64,000 nucleotides of DNA from Citricoccus muralis (GCF_029637705.1 NZ_CP121252.1:2480001-2544000); one strand, 5' to 3'. Counted from the stretch's first letter, positions 9,166 to 17,843 are shown. Translations and numbers: made by a program. The notes: a model not told the origin generated them from the letters alone.

Positions 9166-10332
9166 CTACCCGATGACTTCCACACCATGTGCAGTTACGG
9201 AAAGCGCCGTGATGGTGGCACCCAACGTCGACTCATACGAAAGGGACCCGTTCACTTCCACGAGCAACTTCACAATGTCTCCCGATACAACTTCATCAAA
9301 CATTCCGGATTCGCCGGCGGCTACCATCGTGTTGACGTCGTAGGAGTACGCTCTCCTCTGTTGCGAACCCGATGTGTCCACGCGAATCGCGAACGAGCCT
9401 GTTGCAGAATCTGCCTGTGTCACACGACCGTAAACGACATACTTTTCGTCTTCATGCGAATCTGGGGCTCGCTCCACAAGGGTCCAGTTACGGTCAGATA
9501 TTTGCTTGTAGTTGCTAGGATCCTTTAGAGCTTGACGCTCGGCTTCTGCGGCTTCTTCGGCCTTCTTCTTTTCTTCTTCTTCCAGCCAACGCTCATGGTC
9601 CTGCTTTACCAATTCCTCGCTGGCGGTGACGGCCTCGGACGCAGCATCAATCTCGTCCCGACTCGTGCTGAACCACTCAGAATCACCAGCAGGCCATTCC
9701 TGGTCTAATGCCTCGCGAAGTTTCTTCAGGTCTTCGTTCAACGTGGCGACCAAAGAATCGTCCAGCACCTTCTCACCGAAGTCTGCTACCGTGCCACTAG
9801 CAAGTACGTGAACCTCACTAGATGATTCCTTTGCAGCCTCATAGTGCTTGCGATCTTGTTCTGCGTTCGAGAGTGCCCTCATTGGCGTGCCCAGCGCCTT
9901 GAGCTGGGACTGGATGTCGTCTAGTTCTGACGAAGCGGTGAAACTGAATATGTTCGGCGAATCCCGCGCAAGCAGTTCCTCCCCTTTTTCAAGGTGTTGC
10001 CTAAGTTCGCTTGCGATCGACTCGCTCAAGTAGTCAGACTCGTCCAACAGGGAAGTCGCCCTGTCAACGCGCGATTCCAAGTCCTCTTTGGTTGCAGCGT
10101 ATTCATCGACAATTTGGGCGTTAGACCGCAGTAACACCACGCCCACCGCCACTATGGCGATGAACAATGCGAATGAGCCGGCGAAGATAACCCAGGGTCG
10201 TCTCTTGTTTTGCTTTTCGACCTTTGAACCTGGATCGATTCCGGTTAGGGCTTCCGCATCAGACAATTCCAATCTTTCAGCGCCCTCCCCTGCGGGTTCC
10301 CCCGACCCTTCTCGACCAGAACGACTATCCAT
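9166..10332 (-). CDS. Unrecognised single-pass membrane protein with a coiled-coil ectodomain
   Basis: I do not recognise this 388-residue protein. Residues 1-45 are acidic then basic and cytoplasmic in character. Residues ~46-68 (WVIFAGSFALFIAIVAVGVV) form one transmembrane helix. Residues ~70-270 are rich in Glu, Lys and Ala and probably coiled-coil, including EEEEKKKAEEAAEAERQA. The last ~110 residues look like a beta-rich domain (VVYGRVTQADSATGSFAIRV). The ATG at 10332 has a good ribosome site (AGGGAAG). GC content is visibly lower than in neighbours and AT-ending codons are frequent, suggesting recent acquisition. A cell-surface or envelope role is only inferred from topology. Confidence 0.7.
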   Translation of the reverse strand: MDSRSGREGSGEPAGEGAERLELSDAEALTGIDPGSKVEKQNKRRPWVIFAGSFALFIAIVAVGVVLLRSNAQIVDEYAATKEDLESRVDRATSLLDESDYLSESIASELRQHLEKGEELLARDSPNIFSFTASSELDDIQSQLKALGTPMRALSNAEQDRKHYEAAKESSSEVHVLASGTVADFGEKVLDDSLVATLNEDLKKLREALDQEWPAGDSEWFSTSRDEIDAASEAVTASEELVKQDHERWLEEEEKKKAEEAAEAERQALKDPSNYKQISDRNWTLVERAPDSHEDEKYVVYGRVTQADSATGSFAIRVDTSGSQQRRAYSYDVNTMVAAGESGMFDEVVSGDIVKLLVEVNGSLSYESTLGATITALSVTAHGVEVIG

Positions 10333-11020
10333 TTTTCTTCCCTAAGTGTTGACCATCGAGCATGAAGGCAGTAATCAGAAAGTGCACAGCTCATACACAG
10401 GTTACTGATGAGAGATGGTTCATTTTTGTATGTGTCCAGATGCGCTCGAATATGACGCAAGACGGTGATCGCTTCTCTCGAGGACTGCGACATAGCGAAG
10501 AGATAATAGTCAGTTGACATTCATGCGAAGCAGATCTATTCCAATCTCATACAGCGATTCCACGGATCCTCCGGTGACGGTTCCGTACTTCACGAACCGA
10601 CACGGCTCTCACATCGGGTTGCTGGAAGACGAGTCCAGTGGCTCTCGTATCACGAAGGGGTTCAACCGCGAATAACTCTTTGCCATTCATTCGTGCCACA
10701 CCGAGAGGGATGAGAATCTGCACAAGGAGCGAATGTGGCCCGATTAACCGCCGGCTCGGCTCGACGACACTTTATGCTCAAGATCGCGTTGGTTGCGCCC
10801 GTGAGCTAACGACGTTCATTCGCTCGACATAGCGCGTTCCAGAGTGATGTCTTTGTCGTCCCAGATCCCACGGCCAGAGAGTGACCCGGTAACGCTTTGT
10901 TCACTCGCGTCCGGGTCCGGAACGATCACGACGTTGGTATTGCTCCGCGCCCAGCCATCCGGAAGGTGAATCACTTTTCGACCAGGTGCGGTGCCGTGAG
11001 TGGTGTCCCATCACTTCACC
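10333..11020. other. 688-base gap with possible decayed coding remnants
   Basis: No intact gene is supported. On the minus strand three short stretches look protein-like but do not join in one frame. 10816-10974 begins with GTG and reads VIHLPDGWARSNTNVVIV and on to TLERAMSSE before a stop. 10547-10771 has an open frame containing VQILIPLGVARMNGKELF and ending VRNRHRRIRGIAV. A 91-codon frame (10245-10520) overlaps the start of the membrane-protein gene and lacks a ribosome site. The first two could be pieces of one gene broken by frameshifts; none matches a family I know. No terminator-like hairpin was seen. Confidence 0.35.
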
Positions 11021-11404
11021 CTACGAGTTCTCCAAAAATTTGTCACCGGTCGGCGGGGGTCCGGCGCGGGCTTCACCCGTGGCGTTCCAGAGGGGCAGGC
11101 GGGTTTCCACCACGGTGCGGATCCGGACCACGCCATCGCCCTCAATGTCACAAGATTCCAGTTGGGCCGAGTGACGAGCAACGGTATTTTCGGCCAGGGC
11201 ACACGGGTCGGCGAGCATCAATCCACGGTCAGCATCAGAGGCTGCCAGGGCGGCCAGATCTGCGGCTGCGGCGGCTTTCGCAGCGGCGATGGCTGCGTGG
11301 TTGAGGGTCGCGGCGCCGGTGAGGAGCGTGAGTGCGACGGCCAGGGTGGCGAGCATGGTGATCGTGCCGGATCCGGCGTCGTCGTGATGCAGAATATTCG
11401 TCAC
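11021..11404 (-). CDS. TadE-like protein of the helicase/secretion neighbourhood (Rv3654c type)
   Basis: Last gene of the tad-like operon, about 127 residues. After a short N-terminus with DDAGSGTITML there is one hydrophobic helix (ATLAVALTLLTGAATLNHAAIAA) followed by AAAAADLAALAASDADRG. This helix plus Ala-rich, pseudopilin-like arrangement is typical of the TadE-like family found in this neighbourhood. Two cysteines, in DPCALAENT and ESCDIEG, may form a disulfide outside the membrane. I chose the GTG at 11404, which overlaps the preceding stop as GTGA; an ATG at 11419 is an alternative. It probably acts as a minor pilin or assembly factor. Confidence 0.75.
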   Translation of the reverse strand: MTNILHHDDAGSGTITMLATLAVALTLLTGAATLNHAAIAAAKAAAAADLAALAASDADRGLMLADPCALAENTVARHSAQLESCDIEGDGVVRIRTVVETRLPLWNATGEARAGPPPTGDKFLENS

Positions 11405-11805
11405 GGGTGCACCGTCCATTGTTGGGGTGCGTGACCTTCGGCTTCGAGTTGGAATCGGGGCAACCAGGAGGCGGGGCCGGGTGCTGCTTTGCTGAGCTGA
11501 ACGCTGGCCCATTCCCCCGACGTCGAGGTTCCGACGGAGGTATCAGCTCCGGCCATGGTGTGCACGGTGGCGGTGATCGTGGACGTGTCTTCCCCGCGGG
11601 CGAGTTGACGTGCCGCCGCGGCGGCGGCTTCTTCCATGCGGACCTGGTGGATGCCGATGACTGCAATGTTGACCGTCGCAGCCAGTACCAAGGCGGCCGC
11701 AGGCAGCAGCACGGCATATTCGGCGGTGGCGGATCCGGCGTCGGCGGTGCAGGTGATACCAGGGGATCGCTGGCGAGACAGATTTCGAGGGTGACGTCGC
11801 ATCAC
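11401..11805 (-). CDS. TadE-family pseudopilin-like protein (Rv3655c type)
   Basis: A 134-residue protein with the TadE hallmark near the N-terminus: DAGSATAEYAVLLPAAALVLAATV, here as a charged Glu-Tyr just inside a hydrophobic helix (quoted in part: SATAEYAVLLPAAALV). The Ala-rich stretch EEAAAAAARQLARGED follows, then a soluble domain. TadE-like proteins are minor pseudopilins matured by a prepilin peptidase and needed for Flp pilus assembly. AAGGAG precedes GTG 11805 and ATG 11802, either of which could start translation. It overlaps the next gene by 4 bases. A stem-loop separates it from the pilin gene upstream. Confidence 0.8.
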   Translation of the reverse strand: MMRRHPRNLSRQRSPGITCTADAGSATAEYAVLLPAAALVLAATVNIAVIGIHQVRMEEAAAAAARQLARGEDTSTITATVHTMAGADTSVGTSTSGEWASVQLSKAAPGPASWLPRFQLEAEGHAPQQWTVHP

Positions 11806-11841
11806 AGGGCTCCTTCATCTGGTGCTAAGGCCGATCCCGCC

Positions 11842-11872
11842 GTGCCGGGCGCTCACGGGGAACGCCCGGCAC
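11842..11872 (-). terminator. Stem-loop after the pilin gene (attenuator or mRNA-stabilising hairpin)
   Basis: Perfect 10-base inverted repeat GTGCCGGGCG / CGCCCGGCAC with an 11-base loop, between the pilin stop (11897) and the next tad gene (start 11805). There is no U-tract on the minus-strand side. It is therefore more likely a partial terminator or 3'-end stabiliser that lets the pilin be made in excess over downstream genes. That function is inferred; the hairpin itself is plain in the sequence. Confidence 0.55.
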
Positions 11873-11896
11873 AACGAGGCGATGGAATCGGACGGA

Positions 11897-12088
11897 TCAG
11901 AAGGACAGCGCCTTCTCGACCAGCCCGGTGAGCAGCGACTGCACTGCCCCGGAAGACAGCACCAGGGCGAGAACGCCGGCGAAACCGACAGCGGCGAGCG
12001 TGACGATGCCATATTCCGCGGTCTGGGCGCCGTCGTCAGCGGACAGGTCGAGGCCGGTGTAGGTCTGGTCGGTCAGGGTGGTGGACAT
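11897..12088 (-). CDS. Flp-like pilin, DUF4244 family (Rv3656c type)
   Basis: A 63-residue prepilin. After ~20 hydrophilic residues comes DDGAQTAEYGIVTLAAVGFAG: the AEYG motif with conserved Glu at the start of a single hydrophobic helix is the pilin signature, and the helix continues to about residue 52. The C-terminus is very short (GLVEKALSF), as in Flp pilins. AAGGAG lies 6 bases before the ATG. The protein is probably the main subunit of a tad-type surface fibre or pseudopilus built by the adjacent TadA/B/C-type proteins. No prepilin peptidase gene is in the window. Confidence 0.85.
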   Translation of the reverse strand: MSTTLTDQTYTGLDLSADDGAQTAEYGIVTLAAVGFAGVLALVLSSGAVQSLLTGLVEKALSF

Positions 12089-12147
12089 GATGTTCTCCTT
12101 GGTTGAGGGGTGTGTTGGTTGGGTTCTGCGCGATATTCAGTTGTGGG

Positions 12148-12591
12148 TCACGGCAACAGGGCGATCACCAGCGGGATCACGCCCAGGCAGATGAAAGAGG
12201 GCAGCAGGCAGGCGCCCAGCGGCAGCACGAGTCGGATGCCGAGCTCGGACGCCAACTTTTCGGCGCGTCGGCGCCGGTTCCGGCGCAGGGTTGAGGCAGC
12301 CGATTGCAGTACGTCGGCGCTGGCGACCTGGGAGCGGGCGGCGAAATCGAGTTCGTCGCGCAGCGCGGTCAGTTCTCGGTCGTCGTCGATGGGCGCCCAG
12401 GATTGTTGCCAGTCAAGGCCGTAGCCGAGTCGGGCGGAGACCTGGGTGAGCGGGGCACATCCAGGCAGGTGCTGGCCGAGCAGTCCCAGGGCGGTGGTCA
12501 GGGGCTGACCGGCGATGAGCATCCCGGCCATCACGTCCAGGGCGAGGGCTGCATCGACACTCTGTTTGGGCTCATGCTGCGTGGTCGTCAT
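12148..12591 (-). CDS. Type II secretion F-domain membrane protein (TadC-like)
   Basis: A 147-residue platform protein. ALALDVMAGMLIAGQPLTTALGLL is typical of the first helices of the T2SSF domain (quoted core: DVMAGMLIAGQPLTTAL). The ending RLVLPLGACLLPSFICLGVIP is the terminal transmembrane segment. Length is about half of a full TadC, as usual for the reduced actinobacterial locus. The ATG at 12591 shares a base with the stop of the TadB-like gene (TGATG). With the adjacent TadB-like protein it probably forms the inner-membrane platform on which the TadA ATPase acts. Confidence 0.8.
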   Translation of the reverse strand: MTTTQHEPKQSVDAALALDVMAGMLIAGQPLTTALGLLGQHLPGCAPLTQVSARLGYGLDWQQSWAPIDDDRELTALRDELDFAARSQVASADVLQSAASTLRRNRRRRAEKLASELGIRLVLPLGACLLPSFICLGVIPLVIALLP

Positions 12592-13229
12592 CAGTACGCC
12601 TCCTGGGTGGAACGGATCATGGAGGCCGTCCAGCGGCGACCGGCCACGGCGAGGCCGGCACCGACCCCGAGTAGTGCCCAGCCGGCGGGGTGCACCAGGA
12701 GGTCGAACACGGTGGTGCCGAGCATCGCGGACATGCCGAGTCCGGCGGCGGGCAGCCAGCCCAGTAACTGGGCGGTGGATTTGGGACCGGCGGCGGCGGC
12801 TTCGCGGGCCTGGTGGGCGTCTTCTCCGGCGTCGAGGGCGTCGGCGAGGCGGGTGAGGACCAGGGCGACGGGCATGCCGGTGGCGGAACAGAGCCGCAGG
12901 CATCCGGCCAGTTGTGCCCAGTGTTCGGCTGGTCCGGGGCCGGTGACGTCGTCGAAGAGGGCGGTGCCGCGCAACAGGGCTGAGTTTTGGCGGCGCAGCA
13001 CGTGGTGCAGGCAGCAGCTCTCCCCCGCCTCGGTGCCTGCTGGCCGGGGGCAGGGCTCGTGCAGGTCGGCTAGTTCTTGCCAGACGGTGTGCACCGAGCG
13101 CCCGGCAGACAGCAGGGCGGAGGCCTGACGGAGCATGCCGATGAAGGTTTCGGTAGGTGCGCCGGTACGGGCGGCACGCCAGACTCGCCAGGCTTCGGGG
13201 AGACGCTGGAGCGGGGTGGGTGCAGTCAT
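12591..13229 (-). CDS. Type II secretion F-domain membrane protein (TadB-like)
   Basis: A 212-residue protein. The segment FIGMLRQASALLSAGRSVHTVW opens the T2SSF domain (core: MLRQASALLSAGRS). LRLCSATGMPVALVLTRLAD is its second half, and the C-terminus has two hydrophobic helices (around 150-195). It overlaps the TadA stop by ATGA and the TadC-like start by one base, so the three are translationally coupled. The Cys-rich stretch GESCCLHHVL in the middle is unusual. The inferred role is a membrane platform for pilus assembly. Confidence 0.8.
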   Translation of the reverse strand: MTAPTPLQRLPEAWRVWRAARTGAPTETFIGMLRQASALLSAGRSVHTVWQELADLHEPCPRPAGTEAGESCCLHHVLRRQNSALLRGTALFDDVTGPGPAEHWAQLAGCLRLCSATGMPVALVLTRLADALDAGEDAHQAREAAAAGPKSTAQLLGWLPAAGLGMSAMLGTTVFDLLVHPAGWALLGVGAGLAVAGRRWTASMIRSTQEAY

Positions 13230-14443
13230 GATGCGTCTTCCAGCAGGTGTAGGCCGGGGCCTTCGAGGATGCGGTGTTCCTCGACCCGTATGGCGGTGAT
13301 CATGCGCAGCGGCGCTTCCGGGTCGTTGCTGGGTTCGAGCACCCCGAGTTCTACCGGGTGCCTGCCGTGGGTGTGGCTGCGTCCCAGGTGGATGACTGCA
13401 TCAATTGCGGAGCGGGCCTGGAGGCGCAGGGCGGTGGCTTCCAGTCCGGCCAGTGCTCCCATGGCGTGGAGGCGGGCGGGCACGTCGTGGACGGAGTTGG
13501 CGTGCAGGGTGCCGATCGCCCCGCGGTGCCCGGTGTTGAGTGCGGCGAGGAACTCTCCGATTTCGGCGCCGCGGCACTCGCCGATGATCAACCGGTCGGG
13601 ACGCATGCGCAGCGCCTGCCGGATCAGATCGGCCAGGGTGATGCGTCCGCCGCCTTCGGCGTTGGGTTCGCGGGTTTGCAGGGACACCACGTGGGGGTGC
13701 TGGATGCGCAGCTCCCGGGTGTCCTCCACGGTGATGAGACGTTCCTGAGCGTCGGCGAGCCCCAACAGTGCAGCCATCAGGGTGGTTTTTCCGGAGCCGG
13801 TGGCCCCGCTGACGAGCAGCGTGGCGTGGGCCTGAACGAGGTGCCGGAGCAGGGACAGCCACTGCTCCCGGTGTGGCCAGGAGGCGCTCAGAGTCTCCAG
13901 GGTGACACCCGGGGAGGGTAGTCGGATGCTCAACTGAGGTGCGGTGCTGATGGGCGGCAGGACGGCATGGACTCGGGAGCCGCCGATCTGGGCGTCGGCG
14001 AAGGGCTGCCCTGCGTCGAGGCGGCGTCCGGCCTGGTGTAGCAGGCGGACCGCGAGCGCTTGGACGGTGTCGGCGTCAAGGATCTCGGCACGCTGTTGCA
14101 GCCCGTCGGCGCCGTCGGTCCAGAGTTGCCCGGCGGCGTCGATCATGAGGTCAGTGATGCCCTCGGTGCGGGCCCATCCGGCCAGCGGTCCGAGCCCCAC
14201 CAAGGCGTCGTCGACGTCCTGCATGCGTTGCCGAGCTTGTGCATAGCTCAGCGTCGGCGTGTGGCGCAGCACGGCTTCGGCGCTCACTTCCGGGCCAGGC
14301 GGGGTGACCCCGTGGGTGCTGGCCATACGGGTGGCGCTGGCGTCCGGGGTGGAGGCGGCACGCAGTGCGGCCCAGTCGCGGGCGGCGTTGGAGGTGAGTG
14401 CTGGCGCGGGTGACGGGGCCGCGGGAACGAAGGCGCGCGACAT
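13226..14443 (-). CDS. tadA: TadA/CpaF-type pilus assembly or secretion ATPase
   Basis: Hexameric ATPase of the type II/IV secretion superfamily, 405 residues from the ATG at 14443, whose first base overlaps the stop of the CpaE-like gene (TGATG). Visible motifs, in order: Walker A SGATGSGKTTLM (about residue 215-225), the Asp-box ITVEDTRELRI, Walker B RPDRLIIGECRGAEIGEFL, and the His-box GHRGAIGTLHANS. The N-terminal ~110 residues carry the usual GPLAGWARTEGITDLMI domain. A longer in-frame extension (to 14725) is antisense to nothing but lacks conserved sequence and is rejected. It powers pilin polymerisation. Confidence 0.93.
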   Translation of the reverse strand: MSRAFVPAAPSPAPALTSNAARDWAALRAASTPDASATRMASTHGVTPPGPEVSAEAVLRHTPTLSYAQARQRMQDVDDALVGLGPLAGWARTEGITDLMIDAAGQLWTDGADGLQQRAEILDADTVQALAVRLLHQAGRRLDAGQPFADAQIGGSRVHAVLPPISTAPQLSIRLPSPGVTLETLSASWPHREQWLSLLRHLVQAHATLLVSGATGSGKTTLMAALLGLADAQERLITVEDTRELRIQHPHVVSLQTREPNAEGGGRITLADLIRQALRMRPDRLIIGECRGAEIGEFLAALNTGHRGAIGTLHANSVHDVPARLHAMGALAGLEATALRLQARSAIDAVIHLGRSHTHGRHPVELGVLEPSNDPEAPLRMITAIRVEEHRILEGPGLHLLEDAS

Positions 14444-15429
14444 CAGCCACCCACCCATTCCTGGCGTAGGGCGTTCAGGGCGCGATCCCGGGCACGGCGT
14501 CCGGAGCGGTCGGTGGTCAAGGCGACGGGTAGTTCGAGCAGAACCGCGTTGAAGAGTCGGCGGCGGCGCAGTTGGCGGCGCGGAGCTTTGGGGAGCAACC
14601 GGTCCCGGTGGGTGGCGGGGGTGAAGACCCGCCAGGACCGCCGTGGTTCGGCCAGTTCCCGGTGCAGCGGATCCTGAAGAGTCGCTTCGGTGAGCATGGC
14701 CAGGGCCGAATCGGTGTCTACGCACAGGATGGGTTCGGCCGGTGCGCGGCGGGCCAACTCGAGATGGTCCCCGCAGTCGATGACGACACCGTGTTCGGCC
14801 AGCAGTGGCACCACCTGGTCCAGTTGCCGGGAGCAGAGGTCCAGATCAACCGGCTCTCCCCCGGTTATTCGGATCACGGAGACGGTGTCGATGCGCTCGG
14901 TCCAGCGTCTCAGGGCGGCGAGGCTAAGCCGTTCACCGCGGTCGATCACCGCGCAGAGTTCGGCCAGGGTGGTCCCGGGGCCGGGGCGGGCGGTGAGCAG
15001 GAAGGGCGAGGGGCCCAGCACGGAGGCGACGTGGCGGCTGAAGTCGGGCCACTGGTCGTCACCGCTCAGGTGCACCATGGCCACGCAGCGGGCATGGGCA
15101 GAAATACCGGAGACCTCGAAGATACCGGGGGCAGCCGGCTCGGTAAGCTGTCCCAGTTGCGCGGTGAGTTCTTCGGCGTCGCGAGGTAGCCGCCAGGTGC
15201 GCCTTTGAAACACAGCGGAACCGTCGACGCGCAGTTCCACCACACCGAGCGCGTCCTCGGGAACCGGGGAGGTGAGCCCGCAAATCCTCGGCACCGCAGC
15301 CGCGGCGACCGCGCAGGCGCACAGGGTGATGAGCGGTTCGGAGGTGACCGGCTGCAGCGGCGGAACCGGCCAGGGCACGGTGATCGCCAGGGTGGGCAGT
15401 GCGGGGAGGTCTGGCTGCTGGGGTGTCAT
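14443..15429 (-). CDS. CpaE-like (Rv3660c-position) protein without a visible ATP-binding loop
   Basis: First gene of the tad operon, 328 residues, at the position where actinobacteria carry a CpaE/septum-site-determining-like ParA relative. I see only weak resemblance: alternating strands and helices such as SPFLLTARPGPGTTLAELC, VVIDCGDHLELARRAPAEPI and ILCVDTDSALAMLTEA, as in a ParA fold. No KGGxGKT-type deviant Walker A motif is present. The C-terminus is strongly basic (RRQLRRRRLFNAVL). Either the family has lost nucleotide binding here or the assignment is positional only. It likely anchors or positions the secretion apparatus; confidence in function is low. Confidence 0.6.
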   Translation of the reverse strand: MTPQQPDLPALPTLAITVPWPVPPLQPVTSEPLITLCACAVAAAAVPRICGLTSPVPEDALGVVELRVDGSAVFQRRTWRLPRDAEELTAQLGQLTEPAAPGIFEVSGISAHARCVAMVHLSGDDQWPDFSRHVASVLGPSPFLLTARPGPGTTLAELCAVIDRGERLSLAALRRWTERIDTVSVIRITGGEPVDLDLCSRQLDQVVPLLAEHGVVIDCGDHLELARRAPAEPILCVDTDSALAMLTEATLQDPLHRELAEPRRSWRVFTPATHRDRLLPKAPRRQLRRRRLFNAVLLELPVALTTDRSGRRARDRALNALRQEWVGG

Positions 15430-15487
15430 GCCTCCACTGTGCGATCCGGGGCCGGATCAGCGCGGTGGCGCCGGGGGCGCCTGTGGA

Positions 15488-16309
15488 TCAGTCGCGGGCG
15501 TGGCCGGGCTGTGGAGGAGCGACGTCGGGCAGCGGCCGGGTGGCGTCCCAGTCGGTGACGTCCACATAGCGGTCGCGCTGCCAGGGCTGGGCCCAGCCGA
15601 GCAAATCCAGCATCCTGTCGAGCAGGATCGCGGTGAAACCCCACACCAGGGTGCCGCCCACCATGAACGCCGGTGAGGTAAACACGTGGCCGGTGGGCCC
15701 AGAACCGAAGCGGCGCTGGGCGCTCACCCGGCGCTCGGGGTCGATGAGGTCGGCCACCGGCACCCGGAACACCCGGGTGGCTTCGGCCCGATCGACGACG
15801 GCAACTTCGCTGGGCCGGTCCCACCAGCCCACCACGGGGGTCACCATGAAGTTGGATACCGTCAGTGGCACCTCGGGCAGAGTGCCCAGCACGTGGACAC
15901 CCGCTTGATCGAGGGCGGTTTCTTCTTCGGCTTCGCGGAGAGCACAGGCTATCGCGCTGGGGTCTTCGGGGTCGCGGGCGCCGCCGGGGAAGGAGATCTG
16001 CCCGGGGTGTTTGCGCAGGGTGAGGGCGCGCTGGGTGAGCAGCACGTCGAGTTCTTCCGGCACGGGCGCATCCTGGTAGCGGGAGGGCACGTCGTCGAGG
16101 GCGCCAAAGAGGATGAGCACGGCTGAGGCTCGGGGGTCTTGCACCTGGAACCGGCTGAAGTCCCAGCCCAGGCTGGATTCGGGCAGCCGCCCGTTAAGCG
16201 GGATGCGCGAGGCGTTGAGTTTGCGGTGCAGGGTGCCATAGGTGCCCACTAGGGCAGCTAGGTCAGCGAGGGCGCCGTCGAGTTCGGCGGGCTGGGTGTC
16301 TTGACTCAT
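15488..16309 (-). CDS. Nudix hydrolase, CoA pyrophosphatase (NudL-like)
   Basis: A 273-residue phosphohydrolase. The Nudix box region reads [19 protein letters not shown] then EEET, giving the REAxEE metal-binding helix. It is preceded by [13 protein letters not shown], typical of the CoA/NADH pyrophosphatase subgroup. The usual Gly after EE is Ala here (EETAL), a mild deviation. It starts at the ATG overlapping the nth stop (ATGA). Mycobacteria carry a Nudix gene in the same position beside nth and marP. Its likely role is removing CoA esters or oxidised nucleotides; the substrate is inferred. Confidence 0.87.
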   Translation of the reverse strand: MSQDTQPAELDGALADLAALVGTYGTLHRKLNASRIPLNGRLPESSLGWDFSRFQVQDPRASAVLILFGALDDVPSRYQDAPVPEELDVLLTQRALTLRKHPGQISFPGGARDPEDPSAIACALREAEEETALDQAGVHVLGTLPEVPLTVSNFMVTPVVGWWDRPSEVAVVDRAEATRVFRVPVADLIDPERRVSAQRRFGSGPTGHVFTSPAFMVGGTLVWGFTAILLDRMLDLLGWAQPWQRDRYVDVTDWDATRPLPDVAPPQPGHARD

Positions 16310-17088
16310 GGCTGCATCGGGTACCCTTCTGCCCGCAACTGGGCGCGGCGGTCACCGGCCAGCAGGCGAGCGTGGAGTTCTTCGCGGCCCGGCGCCAGCT
16401 CGTATTTCAGCAGGGCGCGGGCGCTGTCCGGGTTGGTTTCGCCGTCGCCGAAACTCGGACACCAGCGGGCCACCGGGCACACCCCGCAGGCGGGGCGTCG
16501 GGCGTGGCAGATGCGCCGACCGTGGAAGACCACCCGGTTCGACAGGGCGGTCCAGTCACGCGGCTCGAAGAGTTCGGCGACGTCGCGTTCCACCTTTTCT
16601 GGATCTTGGGAGCCCGTCCAGCCGAAGCGCCGAGCCAGCCGGCCGAAGTGGGTGTCCACCGTGATCCCAGGGCGGCCGAAGGCGTTGCCGAGCACCACGA
16701 ACGCCGTTTTGCGTCCCACCCCGGGCAGGGCGACCAACTCTTCGAGACGGCCAGGCACCTCGCCGTCGTGGTGTTCCACCAGGGCGCGGGAGAGTCGCAG
16801 CACCGCGGAGGCTTTGTTCTTGTAGAAACCGGTGGGACGCACCAGTTCCTGTAGTTCCCGCTCATCGGCATGGGCCATGGCTTCGGCATCCGGGAAGCGG
16901 GCGAACAGTCCGGGGGTCACCGCGTTGACGCGCACATCGGTGGTCTGGGCGGAGAGCACGGTGGCCACCAACAGTTCGAAGGGTGTGGTGAAGTCCAGTT
17001 CGGCCTCCGCATAGGGGTAGGTTTCGCCGAGCACCCGGTAGATTTTCCGGGCGCGACGTGTCCTGGCCAGCGGGGTTTCGTCGGTCAT
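16306..17088 (-). CDS. nth: Endonuclease III (DNA glycosylase/AP lyase)
   Basis: Base-excision-repair glycosylase that removes oxidised pyrimidines. In the 260-residue product the helix-hairpin-helix LPGVGRKTA contains catalytic Lys127 and ITVDTHF contains catalytic Asp145. The [4Fe-4S] ligands are C194, C201, C204 and C210 (C-x6-C-x2-C-x5-C, visible as [18 protein letters not shown]). All key residues are present and length is normal. The gene overlaps the membrane protein upstream and the Nudix gene downstream by 4 bases each, so the three are coupled. Confidence 0.97.
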   Translation of the reverse strand: MTDETPLARTRRARKIYRVLGETYPYAEAELDFTTPFELLVATVLSAQTTDVRVNAVTPGLFARFPDAEAMAHADERELQELVRPTGFYKNKASAVLRLSRALVEHHDGEVPGRLEELVALPGVGRKTAFVVLGNAFGRPGITVDTHFGRLARRFGWTGSQDPEKVERDVAELFEPRDWTALSNRVVFHGRRICHARRPACGVCPVARWCPSFGDGETNPDSARALLKYELAPGREELHARLLAGDRRAQLRAEGYPMQP

Positions 17089-17843
17089 GACCGGGCTCGC
17101 TCCACCCCGTCAAGGTCAGCCAGCACACCCTGACGACCGTTGGGTGCCTGCACCAGGAAGGTGTCGCCGCGGTCTTCCAGTGCCAGAATCCATTCGCCGG
17201 CGGGCAACACAAAGCCGTGTTCGCCCTCGGTGCGCCGCTCGTTGGGCACCGCAAACCAGAAGGCGCCAGCCTGCGGTTGGGCTGGTTGTGCAGGCTGCTC
17301 AGACGGGGCTGGCTGTGTGGGCTGACCTGGCTGTGCCGTGCGTCGACGCTCCTCGAACTGAGCTTGGAGTTGTTGCACCCGTTGCCCGGAAATGGTCAGT
17401 ACCACTACGAGCGCCACCGAGCCCACCAGGCCCACCAGCAGCACCGCCGTGGACAACCCGAACATGGGCCCCGAGGCGGTGATCAACAACACGGCAAACC
17501 AGGTGCAGATCATCCAGCTCAACACCCGCGCCAGTTGTGGCAGGCTCAGCGTGCCCACCCGCAGCTCGCGCACCGAGGACATTCTCTCGTGCGCCAGGGT
17601 CACCCCCATCACCATCAGTGGAGCCACCACGCCCAGCAACAGCATCAATACCCAGTGCTGACGCCACACGCTTAAGCCCTCAAAGTCGAAGGAGTACCGC
17701 GACACGATAACGACGTAGCTCATCAGCGGCCACATCCCACCGACCAGCACCACGATGGAGGCGGCAAGCACGCTCCAGCTGCGTCGGGACAGCAGCCGCG
17801 TCGTCGTCGACTCTCGGGCCGCTCCGCCGGTCTGTTCCGTCAT
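17085..17843 (-). CDS. Actinobacterial four-helix membrane protein with a C-terminal soluble domain
   Basis: A 252-residue protein. Four hydrophobic segments lie within the first ~155 residues ([74 protein letters not shown]). A Pro/Gln linker follows ([17 protein letters not shown]), then a small beta-rich domain ending [17 protein letters not shown] do not recognise the family. Start choice is uncertain: the ATG at 17843 has GGAG six bases upstream, while 17849 and a longer form to 17999 are also open. It overlaps nth and is probably the promoter-proximal gene of the nth-Nudix operon. Confidence 0.7.
   Translation of the reverse strand: MTEQTGGAARESTTTRLLSRRSWSVLAASIVVLVGGMWPLMSYVVIVSRYSFDFEGLSVWRQHWVLMLLLGVVAPLMVMGVTLAHERMSSVRELRVGTLSLPQLARVLSWMICTWFAVLLITASGPMFGLSTAVLLVGLVGSVALVVVLTISGQRVQQLQAQFEERRRTAQPGQPTQPAPSEQPAQPAQPQAGAFWFAVPNERRTEGEHGFVLPAGEWILALEDRGDTFLVQAPNGRQGVLADLDGVERARS

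Noticed and set aside
9580-9600. TTC-rich run in the orphan gene as a possible simple repeat or phase-variation tract
   Set aside because: It encodes the imperfect EEEEKKKAEE coiled-coil stretch and is not a uniform tandem repeat.
10245-10520. 91-codon minus-strand frame upstream of the orphan membrane protein
   Set aside because: Overlaps the supported gene by 88 bases and has no ribosome site; kept only as part of the gap description.
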